DNA of 64,000 nt from Devosia sp. 2618. GTDB lineage: Bacteria > Pseudomonadota > Alphaproteobacteria > Rhizobiales > Devosiaceae. A program made the translations under genes and the position numbers. Under the pieces are notes generated by a model. The model was not told where the DNA came from, searched no databases, and saw only the letters and a program-made list of their open reading frames with translations. Location: NCBI RefSeq assembly GCF_040546815.1, contig NZ_JBEPOO010000001.1:124001-188000 (forward strand), written 5' to 3'. Below, piece after piece: positions 24,818 through 33,399 of the stretch. The stretch's first letter is position 1; each line of letters begins with the position of its first letter.

Positions 24818-26322
24818 ATTTCAAATTGTGCTGCGGCCTGGGTGACGTAGCTGTCATCGGCAAAGAGGCGCAGCTCATAACGGCCCGGCGGCAGGTCGCC
24901 GAGTGTGTCGGCATCGAGCACCTGGCTGCCGTCGACGCGGGCGCCGGTATAGATGTAGCCGCCGTAATCATAGACATCGGGCGCGGGCAGGGCATAGACG
25001 GCCATCCAGTCAAAGCGCAGGCCAAGGGCGCTGGTCCAGCTGGCGGTGATTGCTTCGCCAGTGGTGTACTGGCTTTTGTCGAGGCTGAGCGTGGCGCGGT
25101 TTTCGGCGGGCACTACGGTGAAGCGCGTGCGGGCACGTTCGGCGCCGGATTCATCAAGCAAGACCGCATCATAGGGCGCGGGTGGCAAGCCAATGGTCGA
25201 GAGCTTGATGGTCGGGCGGTCGCTCTGGCCGACATTGGCAATGCCGGTGAGGCCATCTGTCGTCGCATCGCCGCCGCGGGGCACGACGACGCCAGACCAC
25301 AGACCCAGGCCGGGAATGCTGGCGCGCAGGATGAAGTTCTGGCCATCGACGATGCGGGGCGGTTCGACGGCGATCATGCCGGGCGCGATCGCGGGCGTGA
25401 CTTCAAACGTGGTCAGCACGGCGCGGTGATCGGACGGATAGGGCGCAAAGCCGACATCGACATCGGGGCCGCCGACTTCGCCGAAGATTTCGCTGCTGAC
25501 CGGTTTTGCCGTGGCGCTCCAGACATAGTCGATACGGTCATGGGTGCCGTCATCGGGCTGCAACGGATAGGGCGCGCCGGGGGTCCAGGTGAGGCCGGGC
25601 CGCTGGGCGGCATCGGGATAGACGGCGCGATAGCTGTCGGTGAGGCCGGCCTGTTCCATGACGCGGCTGACCGGCCAATCGACGGCGTATTTCACTTCCG
25701 GGCGGATTGCCGTCATCTCGGCGGTCCAGTCGCGCCACGACGGCACGTTGAAATCGCCGGTGAGGAAGACCGGCAGGCCGCTGGCAATGACGGGGGCCAG
25801 CGCATCGGCAAGGCTTTGGGCTTCCGGCAGGCGCGTTTCGGCTTCGATAGCCAGAATGGCGTCGAGCGGCTCGCCGTCGCGCACCGCTTCTGGGCCATAG
25901 GGATTGCTGGTCAGATGGGTATTGGCCATGGCGATGACCTGGCCGGGCGCGACCGCGATCAGCGCATGGACCGCGTTGCTATCGAGCGAGGGCATGGAAT
26001 AAAGCCCCGGGCCGGCCTGGGTGCGCTCGCCCAGCGCTGGATCGAAAATGGGGAAGCGCGAGATGATGTTGCGGCGGGTGTCGTAATAGACAAGGCCCGT
26101 TGCAGCCGCGAGGCGGGCCAGATTGCCGTCGGTTTCCTGCAGGCCGACAATATCGGCGCCGGAGGTGCGGATGACCTCGGCAATGGCCGCCTGATTCACA
26201 TTCTCGCCGCCATACCAGACATTAAAGCTCATCACCTTGAGAGTGATGGCCTCAGGGGCGGGCTGCGCCAGAACGGGCACGGCGAGCGCGGCAAAGGCAA
26301 GCGACAGCATGAACTTGTGCAT
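24805..26322 (-). CDS. Secreted endonuclease/exonuclease/phosphatase-family protein
   Basis: A 505-residue protein. Residues 1-19 form a signal peptide ending LAQ. The EEP-fold catalytic domain follows: MSFNVWYGGENVNQ, DIVGLQETDGN (metal-binding Glu), TGDFNVPSWRDW and YPSDHRAVL (catalytic Asp-His). The C-terminal 180 residues look like beta-sandwich domains and have no motif I recognise. Members hydrolyse phosphodiester or phosphomonoester bonds in nucleic acids, lipids or inositol phosphates. Export suggests nutrient or phosphate scavenging; the substrate is unknown. Start: ATG 26320-26322 with GGAGCC upstream; the long upstream open frame is arginine-rich and non-coding in style. Confidence 0.85.
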   Translation of the reverse strand: MHKFMLSLAFAALAVPVLAQPAPEAITLKVMSFNVWYGGENVNQAAIAEVIRTSGADIVGLQETDGNLARLAAATGLVYYDTRRNIISRFPIFDPALGERTQAGPGLYSMPSLDSNAVHALIAVAPGQVIAMANTHLTSNPYGPEAVRDGEPLDAILAIEAETRLPEAQSLADALAPVIASGLPVFLTGDFNVPSWRDWTAEMTAIRPEVKYAVDWPVSRVMEQAGLTDSYRAVYPDAAQRPGLTWTPGAPYPLQPDDGTHDRIDYVWSATAKPVSSEIFGEVGGPDVDVGFAPYPSDHRAVLTTFEVTPAIAPGMIAVEPPRIVDGQNFILRASIPGLGLWSGVVVPRGGDATTDGLTGIANVGQSDRPTIKLSTIGLPPAPYDAVLLDESGAERARTRFTVVPAENRATLSLDKSQYTTGEAITASWTSALGLRFDWMAVYALPAPDVYDYGGYIYTGARVDGSQVLDADTLGDLPPGRYELRLFADDSYVTQAAAQFEITAP

Positions 26323-26393
26323 CACGGGCTCCAGAACGAGCCCGTGCAGTAGGGGCGACGTGTGAAGCCCTGATGACGTCGATTGCGGGGCGA

Positions 26394-26897
26394 CTAGCTG
26401 GCTTTGCTGGCCCTGGCGGCGTCGCGGCGGTCTTGCTCGACATCGACAGTCTTGCGACGGCGATCGGGGCCTTTGTATTCGCCGGCCTCGATAAAGCCGC
26501 GCGGATTGGCGGCGATGCTGGTTAGGCGGGTTTGCAGGTGATTGGAGGCGAAGGGCTTGCGCAGGAACTCGGTGACGCCGGCATCGCGGGCCTCGGCGAT
26601 GCGCTTGGCATCGGGCGCGGAGCTCATCATAATGATGGGGATCAACCGGTTTTCGCACTCTGTCCAGGCGCGCAACTGGCGGGTGAAAGCCACGCCATCC
26701 ATGCCGTCGAGCGCATCATCGATGATCAGCACCTCATAATTGCGGCGCTTGAGCTCGATCATGGCCTGATTGGCATCGGTGGCTTCGCGGATGTCCTTGC
26801 GGCCAAGATTGCGCAGCATCTGTGCCACAAGCGATGTCATATGTGTGGAGCGATCAGCGATCAGAACCCCGCTGCGGGTGATTTCCTCTTTGCCCAC
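26394..26897 (-). CDS. Single-domain response regulator (CheY-like receiver)
   Basis: A 167-residue receiver domain without an output domain. The likely phospho-acceptor is Asp60 in VLIIDDALDGMDG, the conserved Lys is in EFLRKPF, and the first beta strand reads GVLIADRS with one rather than two acidic residues. The C-terminal 35 residues (GPDRRRKTVDVEQDRRDAAR) are charged and probably flexible. It starts at GTG 26895-26897. No histidine kinase is nearby, so its partner lies elsewhere. The role is unknown; PDRRR-type tails are common in small alphaproteobacterial receivers. Confidence 0.85.
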   Translation of the reverse strand: MGKEEITRSGVLIADRSTHMTSLVAQMLRNLGRKDIREATDANQAMIELKRRNYEVLIIDDALDGMDGVAFTRQLRAWTECENRLIPIIMMSSAPDAKRIAEARDAGVTEFLRKPFASNHLQTRLTSIAANPRGFIEAGEYKGPDRRRKTVDVEQDRRDAARASKAS

Positions 26898-27027
26898 CAG
26901 GCGTATCCCTAGGTATATTTCCCATCGGAGACAGTAACTTAGCTTTGACTACAGGCGGTTAACCGGGCGCGCATAATGCAATTGGGGGAAACCGACGCGG
27001 TGAGGTGATTTCTCGGTCCGTTGCGCG

Positions 27028-27056
27028 TTGACAGGCAAAGTCATTTTCCATATGTA
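27028..27056 (+). promoter_or_regulatory. Sigma-70 type promoter of rpmJ
   Basis: TTGACA at 27028-27033, an exact 17-base spacer, then TATGTA at 27051-27056. It lies about 58 bases before the rpmJ start. A near-consensus promoter suits a highly expressed ribosomal protein gene. Confidence 0.7.
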
Positions 27057-27113
27057 TGCCCCCAAGTTTCCGGGCGCCTTGGCGCCTCTTTTGTTTGACT
27101 CAAGGATTGACCG

Positions 27114-27239
27114 ATGAAAGTCCGTAACTCGCTGAAGGCGCTGATGACTCGCCACCGCGCGAACAAGCTCGTCCGCCGTCGCGGCCGGGTCTACATCATT
27201 AACAAGGTGGACAAGCGCTTCAAGGCCCGTCAGGGCTAA
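27114..27239 (+). CDS. rpmJ: 50S ribosomal protein L36
   Basis: A 41-residue, strongly basic protein beginning [20 protein letters not shown] and ending [12 protein letters not shown]. This is L36 of the longer form that lacks the zinc-binding cysteine set. It is a structural protein of the large ribosomal subunit. The gene is alone between a near-consensus promoter and a clear terminator. Too short for many gene finders but unambiguous by sequence. Confidence 0.96.
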   Translation: MKVRNSLKALMTRHRANKLVRRRGRVYIINKVDKRFKARQG

Positions 27240-27262
27240 GCCGATCCGCATTGACGACTTTC

Positions 27263-27290
27263 AAAGCCCGCGCAAGCGGGCTTTGTTGTT
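27263..27290 (+). terminator. Rho-independent terminator after rpmJ
   Basis: AAAGCCCGC (27263-27271), loop GCAA, GCGGGCTTT (27276-27284), then GTTGTTTC. It follows the rpmJ stop by 23 bases. Confidence 0.85.
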
Positions 27291-27348
27291 TCTGGCCGCT
27301 CGCGTTTGGTGCGACCGCCGCCTTGGCCGATAGAGCCAGATCCCGATC

Positions 27349-27534
27349 ATGTCTAATGCTGCTGAGCACGACTTTCCGCTGTGTCGGGGTGGCGGGGCTT
27401 TCGTTGGTCGGCCAGATGGTCCAGCCAGCAAGCCGCAGTCAGCTTTTCGGCTAGACCTTGTTGGCTGGCTTGCAATGTTTGTGGTGTGCGTTGTTTTCTT
27501 GATGTTGCTTGATATAGTAATCATAAGGACATAG
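27349..27534 (+). CDS. Possible 61-residue membrane peptide
   Basis: An open frame in the otherwise gene-free stretch 27291-27662. The product begins MSNAAEHDFPLCRGGGAFVG and has one convincing hydrophobic span near its C-terminus (GWLAMFVVCVVFLMLLDIVI). No ribosome-binding site precedes the ATG and no family is recognised. The bases after 27530 turn markedly AT-rich, which suits a promoter for the coiled-coil gene at 27663. It may be a real small membrane protein or chance. Confidence 0.35.
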   Translation: MSNAAEHDFPLCRGGGAFVGRPDGPASKPQSAFRLDLVGWLAMFVVCVVFLMLLDIVIIRT

Positions 27535-27662
27535 GTCCTAAAACTCGGACTATATTCGGATTTCTGATGAATACATCGCCATTCAAACTATACAAATTAA
27601 CAAAAGATTAATAAGAGATTCTCGTGGCCCGCTGATTACGCGGGGTAACTGGGAGGCGGGTT

Positions 27663-29147
27663 GTGACATCAAGTTCTGTATTCGGGAACTGGGGGAAGAA
27701 GAAGACAACAGAGGCGGAGGCAGCACCAAGGGTTGACGTGGTGCAGCAGACTGCGCCCGCTCCAGCCCCGACCTTCGTCAGTCCGCCCGATATTGGCATC
27801 GACCACAACGGGGCCTTTGGGGCGTTCGTCGAGAAGAACCAGCAGTTCTCCCAGGATCTGCTTATCCAGATCAAAGACATCAACGACAGCGCAGCCACTT
27901 TGGTCAGCAGCTATGGCCAGACGCTGACCGATCTCGGCCAGTTACGGATCGAGCATTCGCGGGTCAATTCGCTGCTGGAAGACGAGGCCTCGGCCCGCCG
28001 GAAGTTTGAAGGCATGGCGGGAACGCTGAGCGCTGAAAACCGCGATATCTATGCCCAGCTGGTGCAGCACCGCTCGGACCTTGATTCCCGCACGTCCGAT
28101 CTGGCGCAGATGCGCACGCTTTATGAGACTGAGGCTGAGCGCTATCAGGCCGCGGATTCTCGCCTGCGGACACTCGAAACCGAGGTGACCGAACAGACGG
28201 CTCAGCTTGAACTCAGCCAGGCTGATCTGACCCAAACGCAGGAAGAACTCGATGCGCGTGGCGCTGAGCTGCTGACCATGCGCGAGGCGCTGGACCAGGA
28301 ACGCGATGCCCGGGCTATCGACATCGAAACGTCGGGCAAGCAGATCGATGCGCTGGCCCGCGAAAACGCGGCGCTGGTCAGCTCCAACACGCAGCTGCGC
28401 AGCGAAGTGGAAGAGAACCGCACGCTGGTGGCGAACCTGACTGCGGCGATCGAAACGCTCAAGCTCGACGCCGCCGAACAGGCACCGCGCCATCGCAAGA
28501 CGCGCGAAGAACTCGATACGCTGCGCTCCAGCAGCACGCTGGAAATCTCGCAGCTGTCGACACGGCTTGAGGCGCTGACGTCCAAGGCCGCTTTGCTCGA
28601 AAAGCTGCTTGAAACGGCCCATAGCCGCAGCACTGCTGTGGAAGAAGAACTGCAGGCCTCGCGCAACGAAACGCGTCGGGCCAAGACCGACGTGACCAAT
28701 GCGACAGCACGGGCCGGACGGCTCAACGATGCGCTTGAAAAGCTGCGCGCCACAGCAACGCAGAGCGAAACGGCTCGTCGCGCGCTGGCGCTGCAGCTCG
28801 ACGATGTGGTGACCAAGCTCAACAATGGCGCCAATACGCAGACCGCGCTGGAGCGCGATCTGGACGTGTTGACCCGCGAGCAGGGCGTGCGCACCGAGGC
28901 GGATCAGCGCGAGATCGACTTCCTACGCTCAAACCTTGAAATTGCGCGGGCCGATATTCGCCAGCTCAAGACCGAGGGCGCTCAGCTCAAGGGGCAGCTT
29001 GAAGTGGCGCGTAGCGACAAGGGGCGGTTGAGCAGCGCGTCTGCGCAGGCCGAAGCGACCAAGGCAGGACGGCCATTGTCGGTGGTGGCGATCAGCAGCA
29101 AAGCCAGCGCCAAGGCCGAGGCGACGGAGCCACGAGCAGAGGGCTAG
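27663..29147 (+). CDS. Long coiled-coil protein, possible intermediate-filament-like element
   Basis: A 494-residue protein starting at GTG 27663 after GGGAGGCGGG. A short basic head (residues 1-25) and a proline/alanine segment are followed by a nearly unbroken predicted coiled coil from about residue 55 to 460, rich in Glu, Leu, Arg and Ala with heptad-like spacing. The tail is short and basic to mixed. No signal peptide, membrane span or enzyme motif is present. The head-rod-tail plan is that of crescentin-like cytoskeletal proteins, but I cannot show sequence homology. It has an AT-rich upstream region and its own terminator. A structural or scaffolding role is inferred. Confidence 0.8.
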   Translation: MTSSSVFGNWGKKKTTEAEAAPRVDVVQQTAPAPAPTFVSPPDIGIDHNGAFGAFVEKNQQFSQDLLIQIKDINDSAATLVSSYGQTLTDLGQLRIEHSRVNSLLEDEASARRKFEGMAGTLSAENRDIYAQLVQHRSDLDSRTSDLAQMRTLYETEAERYQAADSRLRTLETEVTEQTAQLELSQADLTQTQEELDARGAELLTMREALDQERDARAIDIETSGKQIDALARENAALVSSNTQLRSEVEENRTLVANLTAAIETLKLDAAEQAPRHRKTREELDTLRSSSTLEISQLSTRLEALTSKAALLEKLLETAHSRSTAVEEELQASRNETRRAKTDVTNATARAGRLNDALEKLRATATQSETARRALALQLDDVVTKLNNGANTQTALERDLDVLTREQGVRTEADQREIDFLRSNLEIARADIRQLKTEGAQLKGQLEVARSDKGRLSSASAQAEATKAGRPLSVVAISSKASAKAEATEPRAEG

Positions 29148-29173
29148 TCGCCCGACGACGGAGACAATCAAAG

Positions 29174-29204
29174 AGGCCCGCTTCGATGGTGAAGCGGGCC
29201 TTTT
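29174..29204. terminator. Terminator between convergent genes
   Basis: AGGCCCGCTTC (29174-29184), loop GATGGT, GAAGCGGGCCT (29191-29201), then TTTGCTTT on the plus strand. An 11-base perfect stem serving the coiled-coil gene and possibly the convergent oxidoreductase gene. Confidence 0.85.
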
Positions 29205-29214
29205 GCTTTGGAGA

Positions 29215-29637
29215 TTAGCGGCGGGTCAGCTCGACGACAGGAATGCTGTCGCGGGTGGTTTTTTCGGCGTACTCGGCGAATTGGGGGAAGAGGCTGGCCT
29301 GTCTGGTGTAAACGGTGTCGCGCTCATCGCCTTCGAGCACGCGGGCATGCACGGGGATGCGCTCGATGGTGGTGCCATCGCCAACGGAAATGTCGAAATC
29401 GGGCTGAGCGACGACATTGTGGAACCAAGCCGGGTCCTTCGGACCGCCGCCATAGGAGGCGAAAACGAACCAGGGGCCATGGCCTTCATGCAGGAACATC
29501 AGGGGCTGGGTGCGCTCAAGGCCTGATTTGGCGCCGATGGCATGGAGCAGCAGCACGGGAGCATTTTCGAAGTAGCCACCGGGCTTCCCGCCGCTCTTGT
29601 TAAAGTCGGCAATAACCTGATCGTTGAAGTCGCTCAT
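29215..29637 (-). CDS. Deazaflavin-dependent nitroreductase-family protein
   Basis: A 140-residue protein of the DDN/F420H2-dependent quinone reductase family (PF04075). Typical features are the early GGYFENAPVLLLHAIGAKSG, then LMFLHEGHGPWFVFASYGG and PAWFHNVVAQPD. Known family members use cofactor F420 to reduce quinones or nitro compounds in mycobacteria; proteobacterial members may use another flavin. No F420 biosynthesis gene is in this window, so the cofactor is open. It lies between the coiled-coil gene and the TetA-like exporter. Confidence 0.88.
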   Translation of the reverse strand: MSDFNDQVIADFNKSGGKPGGYFENAPVLLLHAIGAKSGLERTQPLMFLHEGHGPWFVFASYGGGPKDPAWFHNVVAQPDFDISVGDGTTIERIPVHARVLEGDERDTVYTRQASLFPQFAEYAEKTTRDSIPVVELTRR

Positions 29638-29770
29638 GATCCTGAACTCTTGTGTGAATGGTGGTGCGCCCTACAGCTAGGGAGCGCGATCTTGCCAGAC
29701 AAGGGCCATGCTTGGGATGGCGTCATAAGATCCCGCGCGCCGGACAGGGCGCCCAGGTTGCGAAATGCGG

Positions 29771-30967
29771 TCAGGCCGGCTGGACGCTCGACTTGGGTGT
29801 GTTGAAGCGAAGGCCGAGGATCAGCGGAATGCTGATGAGGTAGACGGCGACGACGGTGAGCCAGATGGCGCCGGGCCATTGTTGGCGGACCACGAAGTAG
29901 AAGCTCGAAAAGAACAGTGGCGCGATAATCGAGGCGAGGCTGAGCGCCGAGGCCAGAACGCCCTGGAACTGGCCCTGCAGGCTTTCATCGACCTGCCGGG
30001 TGGCCAGCGATTGCAGCGTTGGCACGCCAATGCCGCCAAGGGCAAAGATGGGCATGATGGCAAAGATCATCCACGGCTGGGTGGCGAAGGCCATGACGGT
30101 CAGCGCGATGCAGGCGCAGGCGATGCCGGTGAGGATGGCGCCGCGTTCGCCGAGCAGCTTGACGGCCGGGCCGGGCAGGAAGGCCTGGGCCAGCGCTTGA
30201 CAGACGCCGTAGGCCCCCAGCGACAGGCCGATCCAGAGGCCATTCCACTCGAATGTATCCTTGCCCCACAGCGCCCAGGTGGTGCCATAGGCTTCGCCGG
30301 TGGCGCTGAAGATGAAGAAGACAAAGACGATGGGCAGCACGCTTTTGACCGTGAAGATCCAGCGCAGGGGGCGGAGCGGATTGAGCGCGGCGAAATCGAT
30401 CGTGCCACCAGCTGGCTTGCGCGATTCTGGCAGCACGAAGATGGCGAGCAGGAGGTTAAAGCCATTGAGCACGGCGGCAGCGATGAAGGGGAGACGGACC
30501 CAATAGTCGCCGAGCAGGCCACCGAGAATGGGGCCGATGATAAAGCCGATGCCGAACATGGCGTTGAACAGGCCGAAGCGGCTGGCGCGCTTATCTTCGG
30601 GCGAAATGTCGGTGATGTAGGCGGTGGCCACCGAGACGTTGGCACTGCTGATGCCGGCAATGGCGCGGCCGAGCAGCAGTAGCCAAAGGCTGGGGGCGAA
30701 GGCCAGGAACAGGTAGTTGATGGCGGCGCCGCCGAGCGAGATCAAAAGCACCGGGCGGCGGCCGAGGCGGTCGCTGAGCGAGCCGAGCACCGGCGCGAAG
30801 ATGAACTGCATGGTGGCATAGAGCGCCGCCATGATGCCGATATAGGTCGCGACATTGTCTGCGTGGGTGACGTCCTCGAGCAGCGTCGGCAGAATGGGGA
30901 AGATAAGGCCAATACCGACGGCGTCGAGCACAATGGCGGTGAAGATGACGATGAGTGGTTTATTCAT
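29771..30967 (-). CDS. TetA-like major facilitator drug exporter
   Basis: A 398-residue, 12-span MFS transporter. It begins MNKPLIVIFTAIVLDAVGIG and carries GSLSDRLGRRPVLLISLGGA (motif A) between spans 2 and 3, and GRAIAGISSANVSVATAYI. It belongs to the DHA1 group with TetA-type tetracycline/proton antiporters. Clinical TetA proteins are close in length, but resistance here is unproven. Start: ATG 30965-30967 with GGAACA upstream; the frame is open further but has no hydrophobic character there. A palindrome TGGACGA-TAAT-TCGTCCA about 140 bases upstream may be its operator. Confidence 0.87.
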   Translation of the reverse strand: MNKPLIVIFTAIVLDAVGIGLIFPILPTLLEDVTHADNVATYIGIMAALYATMQFIFAPVLGSLSDRLGRRPVLLISLGGAAINYLFLAFAPSLWLLLLGRAIAGISSANVSVATAYITDISPEDKRASRFGLFNAMFGIGFIIGPILGGLLGDYWVRLPFIAAAVLNGFNLLLAIFVLPESRKPAGGTIDFAALNPLRPLRWIFTVKSVLPIVFVFFIFSATGEAYGTTWALWGKDTFEWNGLWIGLSLGAYGVCQALAQAFLPGPAVKLLGERGAILTGIACACIALTVMAFATQPWMIFAIMPIFALGGIGVPTLQSLATRQVDESLQGQFQGVLASALSLASIIAPLFFSSFYFVVRQQWPGAIWLTVVAVYLISIPLILGLRFNTPKSSVQPA

Positions 30968-31481
30968 GAGCGTGTTCCGATCAGCGCAAACACGCAGCCC
31001 CAGTGGAGCCAATGCTTGCGGAATAGCCCGACGAGTCAGGCATTGATGTTTTGGGAACGCTGGCCGATCCATGCCAGAAATTGCATGAATGGCGTGTGCT
31101 TGACTGCCTGGACGATAATTCGTCCACCTTCTTACTCCGTTACTGAACGGATCTAGGGAAGCAGTCGCTTTTCGCGATGGCTGTCAATTACGCCCGAAAT
31201 TTGCTGTGTGCAAGAGTGATTTTGCGGGCGAATACTTTCGGATGGTGGTGCAGGTCAGGTTCTGGAAAGTAAAGCGCAAGCTGGCTTGGTCGATTTTTGG
31301 AGATCAGGTGTTACAAGCCACGATTGTGGATAGCCTTGCTGATGGTCAAATCGGGTGGAAGGCGGAGTGGCGGCTTTTACCGTCGTGTCACTCAGCCTGA
31401 CATCGCGGGTCGGTTGCAGAAAGGTCGAAGGCCGAACTTTCCAAGCCAGTGACAGCATCGGCAGTGTGAGCGTTCCCATCG
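30968..31481. other. 514-base stretch without a credible gene
   Basis: Contains the candidate exporter promoter and operator (31109-31126), and a second small dyad CCGTT-ACTG-AACGG at 31137-31150. From about 31160 to 31481 I see only short unconvincing open frames on both strands, without ribosome-binding sites or recognisable products. The base composition is lower in GC than the flanks. It may be the scar of an insertion beside the HxlR/MFS pair. Confidence 0.5.
31109..31126. promoter_or_regulatory. Palindrome upstream of the TetA-like exporter
   Basis: TGGACGA (31109-31115), TAAT, TCGTCCA (31120-31126): perfect 7-base arms. Typical dimension of a repressor operator. No TetR gene is adjacent, so the regulator would act from elsewhere. 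Confidence 0.45.
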
Positions 31482-31931
31482 CTAACTCGCCGGCCTTACC
31501 ACCCGGGTATCACTCCAGGTCATCGGTCGACCCGTTTGCGCTTGCAGTTCCAAACGCGCTACTTGGGCCCCTGTCTCCGTCTCGACCAGCAAGGATCGAG
31601 GCTCATTGATTTGGTAAAGGTGGTCTTCACCCCATTGACGCAACGCAACGATAACCAGGAAAAGTCCCCGCCCTTTTTCGGTCAAGGCGTATTCCCTATA
31701 GGCGCTGCCGTCTGAGGCAGGTGCCATTTCCAGAACACCGCTTTCCACCAGATTGCGCAATCGGGTGGAAAGCATGCCCTTGGCGATTCCCAACCCATTC
31801 TGAAATTCACCAAACCGTCGGGCGCCATCGAGGGCGTCTCGTATGATCAGCAATGACCACCAGTCTCCGATTACGTCGAGCGCTCTTGCAACCGGGCAAT
31901 CCACATTTCCAAAGCTGATGCGCTTAACCAT
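31482..31931 (-). CDS. HxlR-family transcriptional regulator
   Basis: A 149-residue HxlR-type winged-helix protein. The early Cys in NVDCPVARALDVIGDWWSLL is in the usual HxlR position, followed by IIRDALDGARRFGEFQNGLG and GMLSTRLRNLVESGVLE, the DNA-binding core. Such proteins often sense electrophiles, oxidants or ligands and control an adjacent reductase or transporter. The ATG at 31931 has AGGTAGGTC just upstream. It diverges from an MFS exporter, with two related palindromes between them, so it most likely represses both. Confidence 0.9.
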   Translation of the reverse strand: MVKRISFGNVDCPVARALDVIGDWWSLLIIRDALDGARRFGEFQNGLGIAKGMLSTRLRNLVESGVLEMAPASDGSAYREYALTEKGRGLFLVIVALRQWGEDHLYQINEPRSLLVETETGAQVARLELQAQTGRPMTWSDTRVVRPAS

Positions 31932-31958
31932 GACCTACCTATGGATCTGCCAGAACTG

Positions 31959-31973
31959 GTTCTAACTTAGAAC
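31959..31973. promoter_or_regulatory. HxlR operator candidate 1
   Basis: GTTCTAACTTAGAAC, perfect 7-base arms around a central C. It overlaps a second palindrome AGAAC-TG-GTTCT at 31952-31963. It is located 28 bases upstream of the HxlR start. Confidence 0.6.
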
Positions 31974-31995
31974 TAGAAATCGAGCGGCACAAGTG

Positions 31996-32010
31996 GTCTT
32001 AACTTGGAAC
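31996..32010. promoter_or_regulatory. HxlR operator candidate 2
   Basis: GTCTTAACTTGGAAC matches candidate 1 at 12 of 15 positions, 37 bases away (about 3.5 turns), and lies 25 bases before the MFS start. Two similar half-palindromes between divergent genes fit cooperative binding by the HxlR protein. Confidence 0.55.
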
Positions 32011-32035
32011 CAGAATTTGTTTCCGAGGATTTGTC

Positions 32036-33238
32036 ATGGACCATGGCTTAATAGCGGGCGCCAAGCCCGCGTCGGCCGGCGGACTGGGGAAGATCACCAC
32101 TCTGATCTTTGCCATCGCTGCCGGTTTGAGCGTAGCAAACATCTACTACGCACAACCCCTGCTCGATACGTTAGCCCGAGACTTCGGGATGTCGTCCGCA
32201 TCGGTTGGCATCGTCGTCACTCTCACACAGGTTGGTTACGGTCTAGGGCTGATTTTCCTCGTCCCTTTGGGCGATCTGATCCCGCCACGCCGACTCTTCC
32301 TCGCCCAAGGTGCTTTATCGGTCTTGGCATTGATCGGCGTTGCCACAGCGAGAACGGAAGCAATCCTGCTGGCTAGTTTGGCAGCTGTCGGCCTGCTGGC
32401 CGTTGTCGCACAGGTGCTGGTCGCACTCGCTGCCAGTTTGGCAACGGCGGCCGAGCGGGGCAAGGCTGTCGGCGCCGTGACGAGTGGCATCGTCATCGGC
32501 ATTCTGGCCGCTCGCTTCTTTGCCGGCCTACTGGCCGACATGGGTGGGTGGCGGGCGGTTTACCTAACCTCCGCCTTATTGACGGCGGTGACCGTCGCCC
32601 TGCTTGTGCGTGTTCTCCCGCGCAAAGGCTATCGGGTGGGGCATGAAGATTACACGGCTGTGCTGCGATCCATTCCGGCCCTGTTTCTGCACGATCGTGT
32701 TCTTTTGCTCCGTGGCGTTCTCGCCTTTCTTATCTTTGCAGCATTCAGCACATTCTGGACGGCGCTTGTCCTGCCATTGAGCGCCGCGCCGTTCTCCTAC
32801 TCACACACCCAGATAGGCCTGTTTGGGCTGGTCGGTGTGGTGGCCGCTATGGCTGCAACAGTTGCGGGCAAGCTCGCCGATCGTGGCCTGGGGCAACGCG
32901 TGACCGGGGTTTCACTCGCCATACTGCTCGTATCTTGGGTTCCCATCTCATTTCTACCGACGTCGCTCCCCTTGCTGCTTGTTGGTGTCATTTTGCTCGA
33001 CCTCGCCGTGCAGGCCGTCCACGTCACCAACCAGAGCATTATCCTCGGGCGACACCCTGAGGCGCGTAGCCGCCTAATAGGCGGCTACATGGTCTTCTAT
33101 TCCTTCGGCAGCGCCCTTGGCGCTGCTGCATCGACATTGGCCTTCGCCATGGCCGCTTGGCCGGGTGTGGTGACACTGGGCGCCGGCTTCAGCGGTTTAG
33201 CCCTTCTCGTCTGGGTCCGCACGCGAGGCCTGCGATAA
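32036..33238 (+). CDS. MFS exporter regulated by HxlR neighbour
   Basis: A 400-residue, 12-span MFS transporter. After a short cytoplasmic start it reads GLSVANIYYAQPLLDTLARDF, typical of the YnfM/arabinose-efflux-like DHA branch, with LGDLIPPRRLFLAQG as motif A. It is likely an exporter of drugs or metabolites. Codon use is noticeably less GC-biased than in flanking genes and CTA/TTA/CTT leucine codons are frequent. Together with the HxlR gene and the barren stretch before it, this hints at recent acquisition. Confidence 0.88.
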   Translation: MDHGLIAGAKPASAGGLGKITTLIFAIAAGLSVANIYYAQPLLDTLARDFGMSSASVGIVVTLTQVGYGLGLIFLVPLGDLIPPRRLFLAQGALSVLALIGVATARTEAILLASLAAVGLLAVVAQVLVALAASLATAAERGKAVGAVTSGIVIGILAARFFAGLLADMGGWRAVYLTSALLTAVTVALLVRVLPRKGYRVGHEDYTAVLRSIPALFLHDRVLLLRGVLAFLIFAAFSTFWTALVLPLSAAPFSYSHTQIGLFGLVGVVAAMAATVAGKLADRGLGQRVTGVSLAILLVSWVPISFLPTSLPLLLVGVILLDLAVQAVHVTNQSIILGRHPEARSRLIGGYMVFYSFGSALGAAASTLAFAMAAWPGVVTLGAGFSGLALLVWVRTRGLR

Positions 33239-33399
33239 AGCTTTCTGTTAAGACTGCTCGACAATGCTACGATCCTAAACGAGGTCGACAAGGGAGACAT
33301 GATGTGGGCCGGGGCCTCCGCGCCAGGACATTGTCTCGCGGCCAACTCTTGAACTGGGGGCGGGGGTACCCATTTCATGGGGCGAATGGAGAACCTTAC

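Noticed and set aside
24805..26658. Longer 617-codon reading of the endonuclease/phosphatase-family gene
   Set aside because: The extra N-terminal 112 codons are Arg/Pro/Gln-rich, overlap the response regulator gene and would bury a clear signal peptide.
31160..31609. Short frames of 64-84 codons between the TetA-like and HxlR genes
   Set aside because: No ribosome-binding sites, no family resemblance and mutual overlap on both strands.
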